The translations under genes were made by a program, and so were the position numbers. Shown here piece by piece: positions 31,301 to 42,715 of a stretch of 64,000 nucleotides of DNA. Position 1 is the stretch's first letter. Every line of letters begins with the position of its first letter. The notes under the pieces were generated by a model. That model did no database searches, had not been told where the DNA came from, and saw nothing but the letters and a program-made list of their open reading frames with translations. The DNA is from Opisthocomus hoazin (taxonomy: Eukaryota > Chordata > Aves > Opisthocomiformes > Opisthocomidae): contig NC_134428.1 of NCBI RefSeq assembly GCF_030867145.1, positions 26,017,320 to 26,081,319 of the forward strand, in the 5' to 3' direction.

Positions 31301-34300
31301 AAGGGGTTTTTTTGCCCCCCAGATGTCGATATGAGAACTTGCTCTTCTGTTCTGCAGTTTCCTCCCTGTGAAATAGCAATGTCTTTTTCTGGCATGCGTT
31401 ACCAAGAGTTAGAACAGCGTGGCTTCTTCGTGGGAGCTTGCTGCTCTGTCTTGGAGCAGTTGTGTGCTTCCATGCCTGAGCAGGGCTGGAGCAGGCTCAA
31501 GGCATCCCCCATGGAGTGGGGCCCCCGAGTGTCAGCGCAGGGACTGCTGAGCCCCGTTCCCCAGAAGCGTGGCCGCTCTCCTCCTCCAGCTCAGCTCGTG
31601 GCGTGAGGAGGCTGAAGTGGCAGGAGGGACCGGGCAACCTAGAGACAGGTCTGGTCTGGCCCTTGCCTGGAACACATAAGCAATCTGCATTTCTTTGCCA
31701 GAGGTCCCTTATCTGCTGTAAAAAGGGATGGTCCTAGAGGTGAATTGCGGACCCATGATTGAGCTTTAGTATTTTTGGAGCCTCTCTTGTTGCTTCGTTC
31801 AGAGGTGAGAGAAAGGTTGTTTGGCAGCTTAAAGCGCTCTGGCTTCTGAGTTTTCTGAGCACTGGGCTGTGGAGGGAAGCGCATGTCATGTTCGTCTTTG
31901 AAAAGGCACATTCTCCTTGGTGGACAGTGAAAGTCTCTGCAGTTTATAACTCTGGGACACTGGGACACTGGAAGGCAGAGGGTTTCCAGAGGGCAGCCAG
32001 GTGTCAGATGAAATTCGAAGTGCACGGGTGGTCTTTCTGTTCTGATTCTTTCTTTGCTGCGGGTTTTCTTGTGAGAATACTTTTACTTGGGCTGCCAAGC
32101 CTGCCTGCTTTTTGCCTTTGTTTTTTCTTCTCCCGCACTTCAAAGGGATTGGAGTTTATAAGGTGGAAACAGCTTCTCTGCATAGCAGCATTGACTGGAT
32201 TCTGTCCTGCAGTGGGAAGTGCCTCTTGCGTGAGGCGCACGTGTCTGTTTGCTTGTCACTATTTTGAAAAGCATTGTCAGAACCCTGCCCTTCCAGTGAG
32301 CTTGGTAAATGCTGGAGGTGGATGGGGTGCACGGGTTAGTGTCTGCGCTGGGCCTGGGGCAGCAGAGGGACGGTGGTGTAGTGAAAGCGGCCTTGGAATT
32401 TGGAAATTAATACCTGCTCATGCCCCTTCCTTGTAGCTTGCCCCAGATGACGCATGGCGATGCCCACACTGCAAGCAGCTGCAGCAGGGTAGCATCACAC
32501 TGAGCCTCTGGACCTTACCTGATGTTCTCATCATACATCTCAAAAGGTTTAGACAGGTAAGGATGTCTGCAGTGATGCTGGAGGACTGCTGCTCAGGCAG
32601 GGAGTGACCTGATGTGCCCATCTCTTCAAAAGCAGCTCTTCTGCCCTATGCATTCCTCTCCTGGGTTTTGTTTTCCCCCAGCATGGTGGCCTCACTGCTA
32701 CTGCAGCTCATGCTGTTCTCTGTTTATGCAGGAAGGAGACCGAAGGATGAAACTTCAGAACATGGTTAAATTCCCCCTGAGTGGCTTGGACATGACTCCT
32801 CATGTTGTTAAACGCAGTCAGAGCAGCTGGAGTCTGCCATCTCACTGGTCACCCTGGAGGAGACCTTACGGCCTCGGGAGGGATCCTGAGGACTACATCT
32901 ATGACCTGTATGCTGTCTGCAATCATCATGGCACCATGCAAGGGGGACACTATACAGGCAAGTATCCTGCAATAGTGTGTATGTTAGATCCTTTCAGAAA
33001 GAAAAAGTTTATATTTTCTATTGAGTGTCCGTAACTACTTCATTTTTCTTGACAAAAGGACCTAACCCAGTTAACAAGGGCTGACTGTGTAGTACTGGAG
33101 GGGTAGCTTTTATGACTTTGAGGAATGGAACAAAGTTGACCCAAATGTCCTACTGTACGTTCCTTTCTCTATCTCTCTTTCCTTCAGAGTAATGTAGCCA
33201 GCCTTTCATGTTTCAGAAATGCTACTAGCCACTCAGCGCAGAACTTCTGTAGTTGCAAGAGGCTGTTTTACATAGGAGGTATTTGCACATGCCCTGTGTG
33301 CACAGCCAGTTTATGAACTCCTCTTTGCTTGTTCCAGCAGCTCCCAGAGCACCCAGAGATAGACACAGTTGCTTGGTGGCTCTAGGGATCTGCATGACTT
33401 CCCACAGCAGCCCAGAAAATGTGTGTGTCTGATTTTGCTCTGATGCACGTCTCTGGGCTGCGTTGTCCTGGGTGGGTTCAGTCAGAAGGAGATCCACTGG
33501 TGGAGGCAGACTGCTGCAGATAACAGAACATGAAGTGAATGGAGCCGCCCCGGATGGTGTTTTGTTCTGAGCAGTAGCGTCGGGCAAAGAAAACCCTGAA
33601 CTCAGCTGTTTATTGTATCCTGGTGGTCTCAGGCCTCCATCTTGCCAGTCAGACTGGAAGATGATGTGTTGCGTGAATCGGTCTGTTCCTTTCATCCTCC
33701 TCCGAGGCCATCGGAGCAGATAAGCTCAAGTATAAGTTATCATACAGCAGACCTCAGAGTAGTAGGAGTGAGGAAGGTCTAACAGTAATGTGTTTTCTCT
33801 CAGCATATTGCAAAAACTCAGTTGATGGCCAGTGGTACTGCTTTGATGACAGTGATGTTCAGCAGCTTTCTGAAAACGAAGTCTGCAAGCAGACAGCTTA
33901 TATTCTTTTCTACCAGAGACGCACAGCAATCCCGTCCTGGTCCGCGAACAGCTCTGTGGCAGGTAAGCCCCGCTGGCGTTGTCAAGGAGTGGTTGTCGTT
34001 TGTCTTTCATGGATAGTTTGTCCTTGTGGAGAATTTCCTGCCCAGCTCTGCTTGAGCCCCCGTTCTCTGTCCCAGGACTCAGTGAGGCTCGTCTGGATCT
34101 GCTGCTGTGCGTCAGAGGCCGTGGGAAACGTGGGAGTTCAGGCCAGTTGTGGCAAAGAGGCTGTGGAGGTGGGGGGACCCCTCTCCACCTCCGTGGTAAT
34201 TGTGCTCAGAGCTGCCCTTGCCACATCTTTACGCCCTGGTTTTGACAGCTCATTCCCTCCAGCAGTGCCCGGGGTCTTGGGCGGGCAGCCAGCAGCTGAA

Positions 34301-37248
34301 TGCGATGGTTGACTCCAGGGTGAGCTGGAGGCAGATGCAGGCCTGGTGACTTGCGGTCGGAGCGGAAAGGATTTGCACTGCGGTTTTGTGGCAGCTCAAG
34401 GACTGCCCCGTGTCTGCCTGCTGTCGCGCTGATTCTTTTGGTTCACGGTGCGTACCGGGACAAGTGCAATTCTGCCTTTCGCTTCTGACCACAACGATTT
34501 CATGAGAGTAAAGGCTGATTCCCTCGGCAGTGCCTGGATGCTGTGGCTGTGTGGGCCAGCTCCAGACTCCAGCTGTCTGACGAAGCCAGTGCGGTGCAGT
34601 ATGAACCTGACTCTGTGGCCTTCAAGGTTTCACGTGTTCTGCAGCGGTGCTACTGGCCTGATGCCTGTGCCCAATTCCTTGCAGGCTCCACAAGCTCCTC
34701 GCTCTGCGAGCACTGGGTCAGCCGTCTTCCTGGTAGCAAGCAGCCCAGCATTGCTTCGGCAGCGTCGTCACGCCGCACGTCTCTGGCTTCGCTCTCAGAA
34801 TCAGTAGAGCTGACCGGGGAAAGGAGTGAAGACGATGGTGTGTATCAGCGCTGCCGTGCGTGGGGGATACTGGGCCACGAGTCTTTTTGTTACAGGATCC
34901 CTACTAAAATAGCTGCAAACTATGTGGTTACAAGGGACAGTTACTCTAGCAGCTGGGGGGAGGCAGGCACTGTGTCGACAGGAGCAGATGGGTTCTGGCA
35001 TGGGTGCTGTAGGCTGCTCCCAGGCAGGTGAAGGAGGTACACAGATTCACTTGTGTGTGGAAATAACCGTTCAGTTCCTGGCTTTGCCTGGCTCCTCCAC
35101 CTAGTGCCGTATAACTTTTGAAAACATGGAGCTTCAGGGGTCAGTCTAAGCGTTTTGAAGCGAGTAGAGAGATGTCCCTGCAGCAGTGTTGTGGTAACTG
35201 TCAGATCTAGCCATGGTAGTCACGTTTCTAAAATGCTTCTTGCTGTACTTTGTGTTTGTAAATACAAATATATTGCTTGATCTAAAGAGGTAGGAATCCT
35301 ACTTTGCCTTTTACAGGGCGGTATGGGAAAATACTCTTTCATGCAGAAAAATTTATTTCTGGGGGTACAATCGTAGTCATTGAAGTCATCGCTAGTTCCA
35401 AGGACTTCCAAGGTGCAGAGCCTGTGTTTGGTCTCCTGCTGCTCAGCGATGAGGAAAATCTGGATTTTCAGTTAGAAGTTTCAGAGAGTTGCTTCTGGCT
35501 GACCACTAGCAAACAACAGTTGTTGAATTCCTTATTCGGCGTTCATGGAAGAAGCTGTGCCTGCAGCAGGCATGAAGAGACAGGCGTACAAGGTGGTGTA
35601 GGGGGGCTGTCTGACTCTTGGGGAAACAGTGGCTGTGGATGGGTGGGATAAACTGACTGCAGGCTTGGCTTTCGTAGCGAGGATGTCGCTTTCTTTCTCT
35701 GCAGGAGGATTTTCGACTCGTCCCTTTGTCAGGAGTGTCCAGCGTCAGAGCTTGTCATCTAGATCTTCCGTCACCAGCCCGCTGGCAGTGAGTGAAAATG
35801 GTGTCAGGCCCTCGTGGTCGCTCTCTGCAAAACTGCAGTTGCGCTCCAACTCTCCATCCCGCTTCTCTGGAGAATCCCCTGTACATACCTCTACTTCCAC
35901 CCTGGAGAAGATCGGGGAGGCTGCTGATGATAAAGTCTCCACCTCTTGCTTCGGCAGCCTGAGGAATCTCTCTAGCAGCTACTTGGAGCCCTGTGACGGC
36001 GGTCGGCGAGAGCACAGGACGGCTCGCAGAGCCCCCTTGGCTGTCATGGAAGGGGCATTCAGGGAAGAGTCTGTCATAAGGACATCTAGCTCAGATCTTT
36101 CAGATGGGTATGGTAAAAGCTCTGTGCAGCCAGACAGGAATCACCCTGCCTTGGACCCTTTTGATAACAACAATCAGATTGCCTTTGTTGATCAGAGTGA
36201 TTCTGTGGATAGCTCTCCGGTCAAGGAGGTGAAAGCTCCCAGTGGGGCAGGGCTGGCTGCAGAGAAGGCAGATGGCACCCCTAAGAAAGTTCACAGCTCC
36301 AAGGGAGTTTCTGAGCCAGACAAAAGTTTGAGGAAGGGAAGGACAGTCTTACCTACCCAAGAGACCAAAGTCTCTCACTCTTCTCCTCCTCCACTAAGGA
36401 GTTCCCAGAAAGCTTCCCGGTCTAGAAGTAAGACGGACTCCTCTAGGGCCAGCGGGCGACACGGGTCTCCTGCTCCCACTCAGGCTAGGAGGGACCATAG
36501 CACGAAGCCCCTTGAGGTGGCTGTCCCATCAGCTCAACAGAAGCAAAGGTCAGGTTCTTCTCCCTCCTCCACAGCTGCCAAGAAACCCCCGTCAGGCTCA
36601 TTGACTAAGGGCACTTCTGCTGGGAAGAGCCGGACTTCAGACCGAAGCCTCAGCAGGGAGGGCTCTAAGATAAGTCTGGGGTCGGACAAAACGAGCATTA
36701 CCAGCAGTTCCAGAACGAGCTCCCCGCGGATAAGCCACTCTAGGAGCGACAGCAGGGCGGTAGACAGCAAGCACGTGCGGAGTTCCTCTATGGCCAACCT
36801 GCGGTCTCCAAATGTTGGTGTGCGTTCTGGTTTGAAGAGGGATAGCAAGTCAGAAGAGAAAGGATTGTCTTTCTTTAAATCAGCCTTGAGGCAGAAGGAG
36901 ACCCGGAGGTCAGCAGACCTGGGAAAGACAACGATGCTCTCAAAAAAGACGGGGAGTGGCAGTTCCAAGTCAGGCAGTAAAAACGTGCTGGAAGACAAAT
37001 CGGAGAAAGGTGTTGTCCCACCAGCCGCTCAAACCAATGCCAACGTTACCGCAAAAGAAAGACTTGTCCCAAAAGATGCCACACCCAACAAACATTCTCT
37101 GCTGTCCAGTCGCAAGTCCAAGTCTTCCCAGCCAGACCCCGGAGTCCAGTCTCCTCCTTCCAGTGGCAAGCAGTCTGCTGACAAGCCGCTGAAAAGGTTA
37201 CCTTCCAGCATGCAGGTGTCTGTACGGCCTTCTCTGGACCCTCAGTGA
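12688..37248 (+). CDS. USP31: Ubiquitin carboxyl-terminal hydrolase 31, spliced, 16 coding exons
   Basis: Cysteine-protease deubiquitinase of the USP family; human USP31 has been linked to NF-kappaB signalling. Coding exons: 12688-13305, 23870-24007, 24474-24562, 25639-25731, 26646-26781, 27306-27450, 28226-28409, 29116-29227, 29819-29913, 30424-30501, 30988-31117, 32437-32556, 32732-32957, 33804-33962, 34685-34837, 35705-37248; 4020 nt, 1339 residues. The protein starts with a basic/Ser N-terminus (KEKRSFSKRLFR) and Pro-rich linkers. The Cys box is GLRNHGNTCFMNAILQCLSN with the catalytic Cys about 133. Zinc-ribbon pairs are TCPHC (286-290) and RCPHC (614-618). The His box is QGGHYTAYC with His about 719, followed by WYCFDDSDV. 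A 500-residue Ser/Lys-rich, probably disordered tail follows. It matches human USP31 along its whole length, including the tail, which separates it from its paralogue USP43. One intron is GC-AG. Confidence 0.96.
16168..16256. repeat. GC-rich minisatellite, unit about 23-24 bp
   Basis: The core GGTGGAGGTGCCCCGGCCGT recurs about four times with small variations (one copy has CCCCGGGGC instead of CCCCGGCCG). It is in USP31 intron 1. Confidence 0.75.
19085..19310. promoter_or_regulatory. Candidate intronic enhancer/CNE in USP31 intron 1
   Basis: A complex, AT-richer block in otherwise GC-rich DNA. It carries GATA-type words on both strands (TTATCAG near 19176, AGATAAG near 19284), TTTGCATTTATTTATTGC and AATAATGATAATG. 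No ORF. The composition suggests constraint; conservation is not tested. Confidence 0.35.
19435..19610. repeat. 58-bp tandem repeat, three copies
   Basis: Copies begin at 19435, 19493 and 19551 with GAGCTGAGGAAGG and run through GGGGGGGCACGGCTGCAGGG. They are almost identical (one change, GCTGG to GTTGG, in the last), so the array is recent. It is in USP31 intron 1. Confidence 0.9.
23870..24007 (+). CDS. USP31: USP31 exon 2
   Basis: 138 nt, residues 207-252. Acceptor TCTCTGCAG, donor AAG|GTGAGG. It encodes NIVSKNAMQYRGNAQHDAQE and FLLWLLDRVHEDL, the conserved QHDAQEFL block of USPs. Confidence 0.95.
24474..24562 (+). CDS. USP31: USP31 exon 3
   Basis: 89 nt, residues 253-282. Acceptor CTTTCAG, donor AG|GTACGA. 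It encodes EGPAFPISSTFVQELFQAQY. The first half is diverged from human; the second is nearly identical. Confidence 0.93.
25639..25731 (+). CDS. USP31: USP31 exon 4: first zinc-ribbon Cys pair
   Basis: 93 nt, residues 282-313. Acceptor TGCACTAG, donor CG|GTATGT. It encodes SSLTCPHCQKQSNTFDPF, the first CxxC pair of the USP fingers. Confidence 0.95.
26646..26781 (+). CDS. USP31: USP31 exon 5
   Basis: 136 nt, residues 313-358. Acceptor GTCGGCAG, donor CAG|GTAAGG. It encodes YVTVVYRGKCSHCMRIGVAV, nearly identical to human. Confidence 0.95.
26934..27001 (+). mobile_element. CR1 LINE 3' end fragment
   Basis: The characteristic 3' terminus of avian CR1, GGTTGGACTAGATGACCCAC followed by AGAGGTCCCTTCCAACCCC and the tail ATTCTGTGATTCTGT. 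It is 5'-truncated, as most CR1 copies are, and sits inside USP31 intron 5. Confidence 0.9.
27306..27450 (+). CDS. USP31: USP31 exon 6
   Basis: 145 nt, residues 359-407. Acceptor GACTCCAG, donor G|GTAAGT. It encodes IVLTEMYYDGFHRSFCDTDD and FETPEIFRPEGILSQR. Confidence 0.95.
28226..28409 (+). CDS. USP31: USP31 exon 7
   Basis: 184 nt, residues 407-468. Acceptor TTTTTCAG, donor AG|GTGACT. The middle (HSRTIAYSQGTVKSGKLEQ) is diverged, and the end (DKIVLLVCNRACTGQQ) is conserved. Confidence 0.94.
29116..29227 (+). CDS. USP31: USP31 exon 8
   Basis: 112 nt, residues 468-505. Acceptor TCCTGTAG, donor CAG|GTGAGG. It encodes FGLPFVLHLEKTIAWDILQK and the following ILEKMQYFLRP block. Confidence 0.95.
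29819..29913 (+). CDS. USP31: USP31 exon 9
   Basis: 95 nt, residues 506-537. Acceptor CTCTGCAG, donor AG|GTGAGT. It encodes VCPFSLRVVTVVGITYLLPQ. Confidence 0.95.
30424..30501 (+). CDS. USP31: USP31 exon 10
   Basis: 78 nt, residues 537-563. Acceptor CTCTCCAG, donor TA|GTAAGT. It encodes RALKSCGQGGTAHVKLVVEW and DKETKD. Confidence 0.94.
30988..31117 (+). CDS. USP31: USP31 exon 11
   Basis: 130 nt, residues 563-606. Acceptor GAATGCAG, donor CAG|GTAGGG. It encodes LFVNTEEEYIPDSESVRQQR and HHQPQTCTLSQCFQLYTKEE. Confidence 0.95.
32437..32556 (+). CDS. USP31: USP31 exon 12: second zinc-ribbon Cys pair
   Basis: 120 nt, residues 607-646. Acceptor CCTTGTAG, donor CAG|GTAAGG. It encodes LAPDDAWRCPHCKQLQQGSI and the USP block LPDVLIIHLKRFRQ. 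Confidence 0.96.
32732..32957 (+). CDS. USP31: USP31 exon 13: catalytic His, GC donor
   Basis: 226 nt, residues 647-722. Acceptor TTATGCAG. It ends TAT ACA G, followed by GCAAGT, a GC-type donor, two codons after the catalytic His codon (CAC, residue 719). The frame continues exactly into exon 14 only if GC is used. Confidence 0.95.
33804..33962 (+). CDS. USP31: USP31 exon 14: end of the USP domain
   Basis: 159 nt, residues 722-775. Acceptor TCTCTCAG, donor G|GTAAGC. It encodes AYCKNSVDGQWYCFDDSDVQ and YILFYQRR, the end of the catalytic domain, including the third-residue region. Confidence 0.95.
34685..34837 (+). CDS. USP31: USP31 exon 15
   Basis: 153 nt, residues 775-826. Acceptor TCCTTGCAG, donor G|GTGTGT (weak). 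It encodes STSSSLCEHWVSRLPGSKQP and SRRTSLASLSESVE, a Ser-rich segment with possible basophilic kinase sites. Confidence 0.94.
35705..37248 (+). CDS. USP31: USP31 exon 16: Ser-rich C-terminal tail and stop
   Basis: 1544 nt, residues 826-1339 plus TGA at 37246-37248. Acceptor TCTCTGCAG. It encodes FSTRPFVRSVQRQSLSSRSS, the conserved patches FDNNNQIAFVDQSDSVDSSP and KGLSFFKSALRQKETRRS, and many Ser/Lys/Arg repeats. It is predicted disordered and aligns with the human tail to the last residues. Confidence 0.95.
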
Positions 37249-40200
37249 AATGCTGCAATCCAGGTGTCTCTTTCTTCTGCTGAGAAGCTAATTTATTCTG
37301 AGCTCTTGTTTTTTTGTTCATGTGCCTAATGTATGTTTTGAGGAGAAGTGAACTGCAAGTTGTTAAAGCGCCTTTTGATTCTGCCATCAAACCAAATAGC
37401 CACAGGCGGCCAGCACTGATGCCAGTAGTCTAGCTGGAGTCGTTGAACGTGAATGCAGCTGTCCCTTAGCACTTGTACAGGAGTCTCTGTATGGAAAACG
37501 CAACAACTTTCTTCAGATTCGAGGTTTGAAATCTGAAACCCCGTTGTATTGACACTAGTGTGCTTTGTAGAGCTGTGAACTGATATTCCTTTGGTCTTGT
37601 TCTGAGCAGGCTGTGTCCACGCTGGTGTATGGCCTTGTTCTGAGCTGTGGAGGATGCGAAGGGAACTGGAGAGACTGCCGCTGCTTTATGCTCTCTCTCA
37701 CCGCTCTCTCCCTGCTCCCCACCATTTTTCAGGCTTTCTAAAGGGCAATATTTCAACACTAATGTTGTTTCTCAGGTATATACTCAGCCAGTATAGGAGG
37801 GACTAGCATTAGTGGATGGACAGAGAGGTACCTGTGTGTATGAGTGTCTGTAACAGATTTCATTTGTGCATTCCAACAGCAGAAAGTTTTGGGTGGGTTT
37901 TTTTTTTTTTCCCCTCCATGAAATGTAACCTGTGGTTTTTGTTGCTGTGTCTATGAAGACTTTTACTCTGTTCATACGTAAGGCAACCTCTACCCTCTCC
38001 TCTTTCATTCTTTCTTTCTTGTGAAACACTATGCTAAGCCGCAGAAGACATCCCTAAGCAGCAGCTGGTTGCCAGCAGGTGCCTGTGGAAGTGCTGGGCG
38101 GGAGGTGGTGGCAGTGCCGTAGGAGAGCTGTCTGCGGGCACCTGGACGGCAGTGGTGCTGTCAGGGCCCCTGTTCAAACGCCTGAGAAGCAGCGTTGCCT
38201 AATGTGCTCCGATTCTTCATCAGAGTGGTGTGAATATAGCATCCGTTATTTATAGGAGTCGTGTTTAGATGAGCCAAGTGTCTTCTCTGCCTTCTCTGAG
38301 CAGGCGTTGAACGAGCTCCTTCGTGTGGGTTGGCGGGGCTGTACCAAAATACCACAGAGCGGTTTTTTAGCGTTCCCCAGAGCGTGGCTCCGTTCCTCCC
38401 TCCAGTGTGCTTCTCCCCTTCCCCGGCAGCCCTGGCTGCCACGTGTCTCTTGGCGCAGCCATCCCCGGCCGTCGTGTCTGGATCACAGCCTCCGTCAGGG
38501 TTAAAGCACTACAGCTCGCGACGTCTTTGTTTACATGCCCTGCTTACAGGGGAGATTCCTCAAGATCTTTGATTCCTCTGATAAGGCGGATTCCTCAAGT
38601 CCTTTTATATACATGTGGTGTAACATTTTTTAATTTCACGAGGGTTTATTAATGTGCTGCTTATCCTTTGTGTGCAGCAGCCATCTGTTGTGTGGGTCAC
38701 GATGTGCGGCAGCTGGGCAGTGTGCTGGGCGTGCTCTTCTTCTGGGGGAGGTGTTTGCCTGTCGTACCGTCGTGTTTGGCAGAGCTTCTCCAGGCTTAGC
38801 TTGTGGACAGCCCTATTTGTGCGTCTCTCCTGTCACCGTAACAAACAGCCCTCCAACACGTGGTTGCTCTGAGCTACTCTGGCCCACCTCCTCTCTTGAG
38901 CTGATGTGCTGACCACCCTGCACGAAGCGCTGCCCGCAGGTCTGCTGGCGTGGTGCTGCTCCGTGGCCACTCCTGATGCTCGCCTCGCCAGACGCCCGCA
39001 GCGCGCCTTGGAGAGACGTGTTTGGGGTGGCTGACACCTTGGAGAACGGGCCGGTGTGTGTGGAGCTGAGCCGGGGTGCCACAGAGCTCGGGTCGCACGT
39101 GGTGGTGAGCCTGCCTGGAGCGTCGCCCGCGCTCGGTCCCAGCAGCAGTGCCAGCAGCCTGCGTGTTTTAACAACGTGCTGCACGCTGTGCCCTGGACTC
39201 TGTTCTTACACCTGAACGTAACCATCTTCCTGATGCATTTCTTCTCCTGGGTGTTGTTTCAGTCTCATTTATTGCAGCAACAAGAAGCAAGGATTGCACT
39301 ACTTGCTTCTTAAATGTATGACTTGGATTATTCTTGGATTATCTTTTTTTATATCCAGCAGAGCAGATAAGACTTGCTTCAAATTGTAGTATTTAAATTA
39401 CTCCCTGAAATGTTGATGTTGAAGTATTTGTTTAAGGTTTTATCTGTATTAAGGTCTTGCACTGTGTTGGCCTTTCTCTTGTAACAACTCTTCTAGCAAG
39501 AATGTAATTCTGGTAGCTAGTGCTAACCTGGCTTGGTATCTTTTAATAGACAGGACCTAGTTTTCTGTGCGTTCTGCCATGGCACATTTGTGAAAGGTTA
39601 TTTTTATCAAGCGACACTTTCTTTTCATGCCATCGTTCACGGAAGAAGTTTAGACTGGAAGCTAGTGTATGGTTTCTGAGGTGGTTTTGCTCCTGGATTG
39701 CATGCCTGGGCAGAAGGAAATCTTGAAGCCATGTCCAGACGGGCGTTTTAGCTGAACGCCAGTTCAAGATGTTTGTATTTGGGCATGAGAAGGGTCAGCA
39801 GAGCTCCCACCTGGACAAAACGGGAGTGGGAGGTCCTGGTGCCAGGCGTTCCAGCAGCCGATGGTAAGAGCAGTCAAACCTCTGCAATCCCATGATTTGC
39901 AATTTAGCTCTTTCTGTGTATTCACCATAATTCCTGATGGAAATTGCTGCCAGCTCCAGCGCTATCTACTCTGCGTGTGCCGCCACGCTGGATGTCCTAC
40001 CTGTCCCTCCGGCGCACGGGCAGACGAGCACGGAGCGGGCACAAGGGGCTGTGCTGACCGTGCCCTCCTCTTGCAGCAGACGAGACGCTGCGCTGCTGTG
40101 GGCCGCCGGCACGTGGTGTGTTCTCCGGCTCAGAGGGTCCTCAAGCAAGATGTTCTGACTCGGAAGGGCGCACCGTGGTTCTTGCTGAATGCAAGGCACG

Positions 40201-42715
40201 CGCCGGGCAGAGTGTGCAAAGCTGCCCGTGCAGGACCTGGAAGGGGCAGTGCCCGTGCTTGTGGCTGTGTCGGTTCTGCAACAAAGCAGCTTGGAAGGCA
40301 GCCGTTTGCTGCCGCTCTGCGTCTCTGCTGTTGGTGTCTGGGATTTCCAGCAGCGTGCGAACTCCCTTGCGCAGGAGGGGGTTGAAGGGTGTGGGTGCAG
40401 GAGGCAGCAGTGTCGGCTGTGAGTGTGAAACCAAGGCTGGCTGCTGTCAGTGACGTAGAGTAAACCTTTGTGGAACGGAGTGTGGGTTGTTGCGGGCCCT
40501 ACTTAGCGATTCGGGGAAAAGCAACGTCAGTCTACTCTCCCTGCTTTATGCAGGCTTGTTTCTTAGCCCTTTCGTGCGTAGGAATTCCTGTCTGTGTGTT
40601 GCGTTGTCCGGATGTAAGGATGCTGCATGGTGCGAGGGAACACTCCAGAGGGGTCTTCCAAGTCCTGGGTGCCAACACCACCTCGGCTTTCTGCGCTGAT
40701 CCTGGAAGCGGTGAAGGCCTGAGGCTGTTCTGAGGCAGCCGTTGGTAGGTGGTCAGCTCTTCGCTTGAAATTCGGGTTTGGCTTCAGAAGCACTCGTGCC
40801 TTTGGAGGCGGTGGGCTCTGCCTTCTCCAGAAGTCACGCTGGCTGGGGATCCCTGCGAGGTCTGGACGTCCCGTGGCCGCACGTCCGAGCGGGAGGGAGC
40901 GGCTGCCATCGGGGTGGAGCGGCCACGGCGTGGCTGCCTGCGGGCTGGGCTGTCCTGGCGGGGGGACCGGGGAGTTCGGGACCCCGGAGCTGCGGATCCT
41001 GAAGCAGAGGTTCACAGGGCAGCCGCACGCTGCTGAGAAACGCCGGGGGAGGGGGAGGTCCAGCACCGTCCCCCTCCTCACGCAGCCCTGCGAGCTCCAA
41101 GAGCAAGCAGGCTTCAAGCCCTCCGCAGGGTTCCATGGTGTGTTTCCATCAGCTGCGTCGGCCGCGTGTAACTGTTTCACACCGCGTCTCTCGTCCCACA
41201 CCGGCTCTGTTCTGGTCACAGCCCTCTGGGCGCGGGAGAGCAGCGCCTTCGTCCAGTGCTAGATTCCTGCTGGAGTCACCTACAGAAATTATTTTTACCC
41301 TTTTTGGGCTGCGTCTTTTGGATAGTGTTTAGTAGTATACAAATTATAAGCACATTTTCAATGACGTGTGTTGAAGAGGCGCCTTTTATTTGTACTAATC
41401 ACATTTGATAGACAATTTGGTGCCAGTCTGTAACTTGTGTCTCACTTTGGGTGTATAAATTGTTAACCCTTTCGAACTTATCAGATATGGCTAAATTAAA
41501 AAAAAAAGATGCTTAGGATAGAAAATTAGCAGCTTAATTACAGTACACTTATTCCACTGTAAGTGCCCTCATCCGTCTAGCTGCAGGGTTGTTTGCTTTC
41601 CAAAGCTGAAACTTGAGCATGACAGCAATTGTTTTCCTCAGTACCAAGGCGGTTTGCATGGCAGTTCTCTCGCTGTACCCACCTGCATGCACTGACTGAC
41701 TATGCAAGCGTCCGACGCGGGCCGCAGACCGTGCTTGCGGTGTCGGAAGCTGCTAGGTAGGCTCCGGAGCTGCTTGCTCTGTACCTCCGTTTCTCCGTGC
41801 GGCTGCGTGTCAGCACGTGGGAGCATGTCCCTGGGTTCCTGCTTTGTTTGCACATCTTTGAGTCTTTCCTTTGCGGAATTCTGCATTACTGACGAGGCTG
41901 GAGTGTAGCATAACGACAAAGGGATCCGAAGTGTTGAAATGAGAACAAACTGGTTTTCTATATTGTGTTGTTTTTTCTTTTTTTAACAGGGAAATCCCGA
42001 TCAGTGTTCTCTATGTAGCCTGCCATTTCCCATGTAACTTTAGTGACGCGTTCTACGTTGCGAGAAGAGGCAGTCACCTGTAGCCATAGGAGCACTCAGA
42101 AAAAAGAGGTTTTGTTGAATTTCCGTGCTAAGGGAGCAGTTGCCAGTTGCCAGCACGCTGCCCGCGCTGGCAGCGGGGCTGCTGCCTGCCTCCCTGGGAA
42201 GAGCCGTGCTGCCCGCTGGGGTGGCTGCGCTGCCCGCGTGCGCCGGAGCCGCGGTGGTGTCGGCGTTGGCGCCGTGCTCCCGTTCGGCTGCAGAGCCCCC
42301 CGGGTGCTGGGGGCACGGCGGGGCCGGTGCGGGGCCAGGCTGCGGGCAGAGCGGGCACTGCCTGCCTGGGCGGCTGGCGGGGTCTCGCAAGGGTTGGCAG
42401 GGGCTGGGGGCCCGGGCTGCTCCCGGGGTGCCCGGCCGTGCCCCCCGCCCCGCAGCACCCCTGTCCTCACCGGGTGCCCGGGCTGAGCTGTGCCGCGGTG
42501 CCCGCTCCCCCCGGGCGCTGTGCCCGTCCCCTCGGCCAGCCTGCACGGAGAGGGTTTGGAAACAGCATTCCAAATAGTTTCACTGTTATCTTTTTTTTAT
42601 CTTTATCATTTGCCTACTAATCCAAAATAATTTGGCGGTATCTAATGTTATCTGTGGAGGGAACTGAAATTTAGTTTTAATCTGTGGTGAGATGAAAGTT
42701 CTACATGTTTTTCTT

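Noticed and set aside
35629-35704. USP31 exon 16 extended upstream to the ATG at 35629
   Set aside because: The sequence before 35705 does not match USP31, and a clear TCTCTGCAG acceptor ends at 35704.
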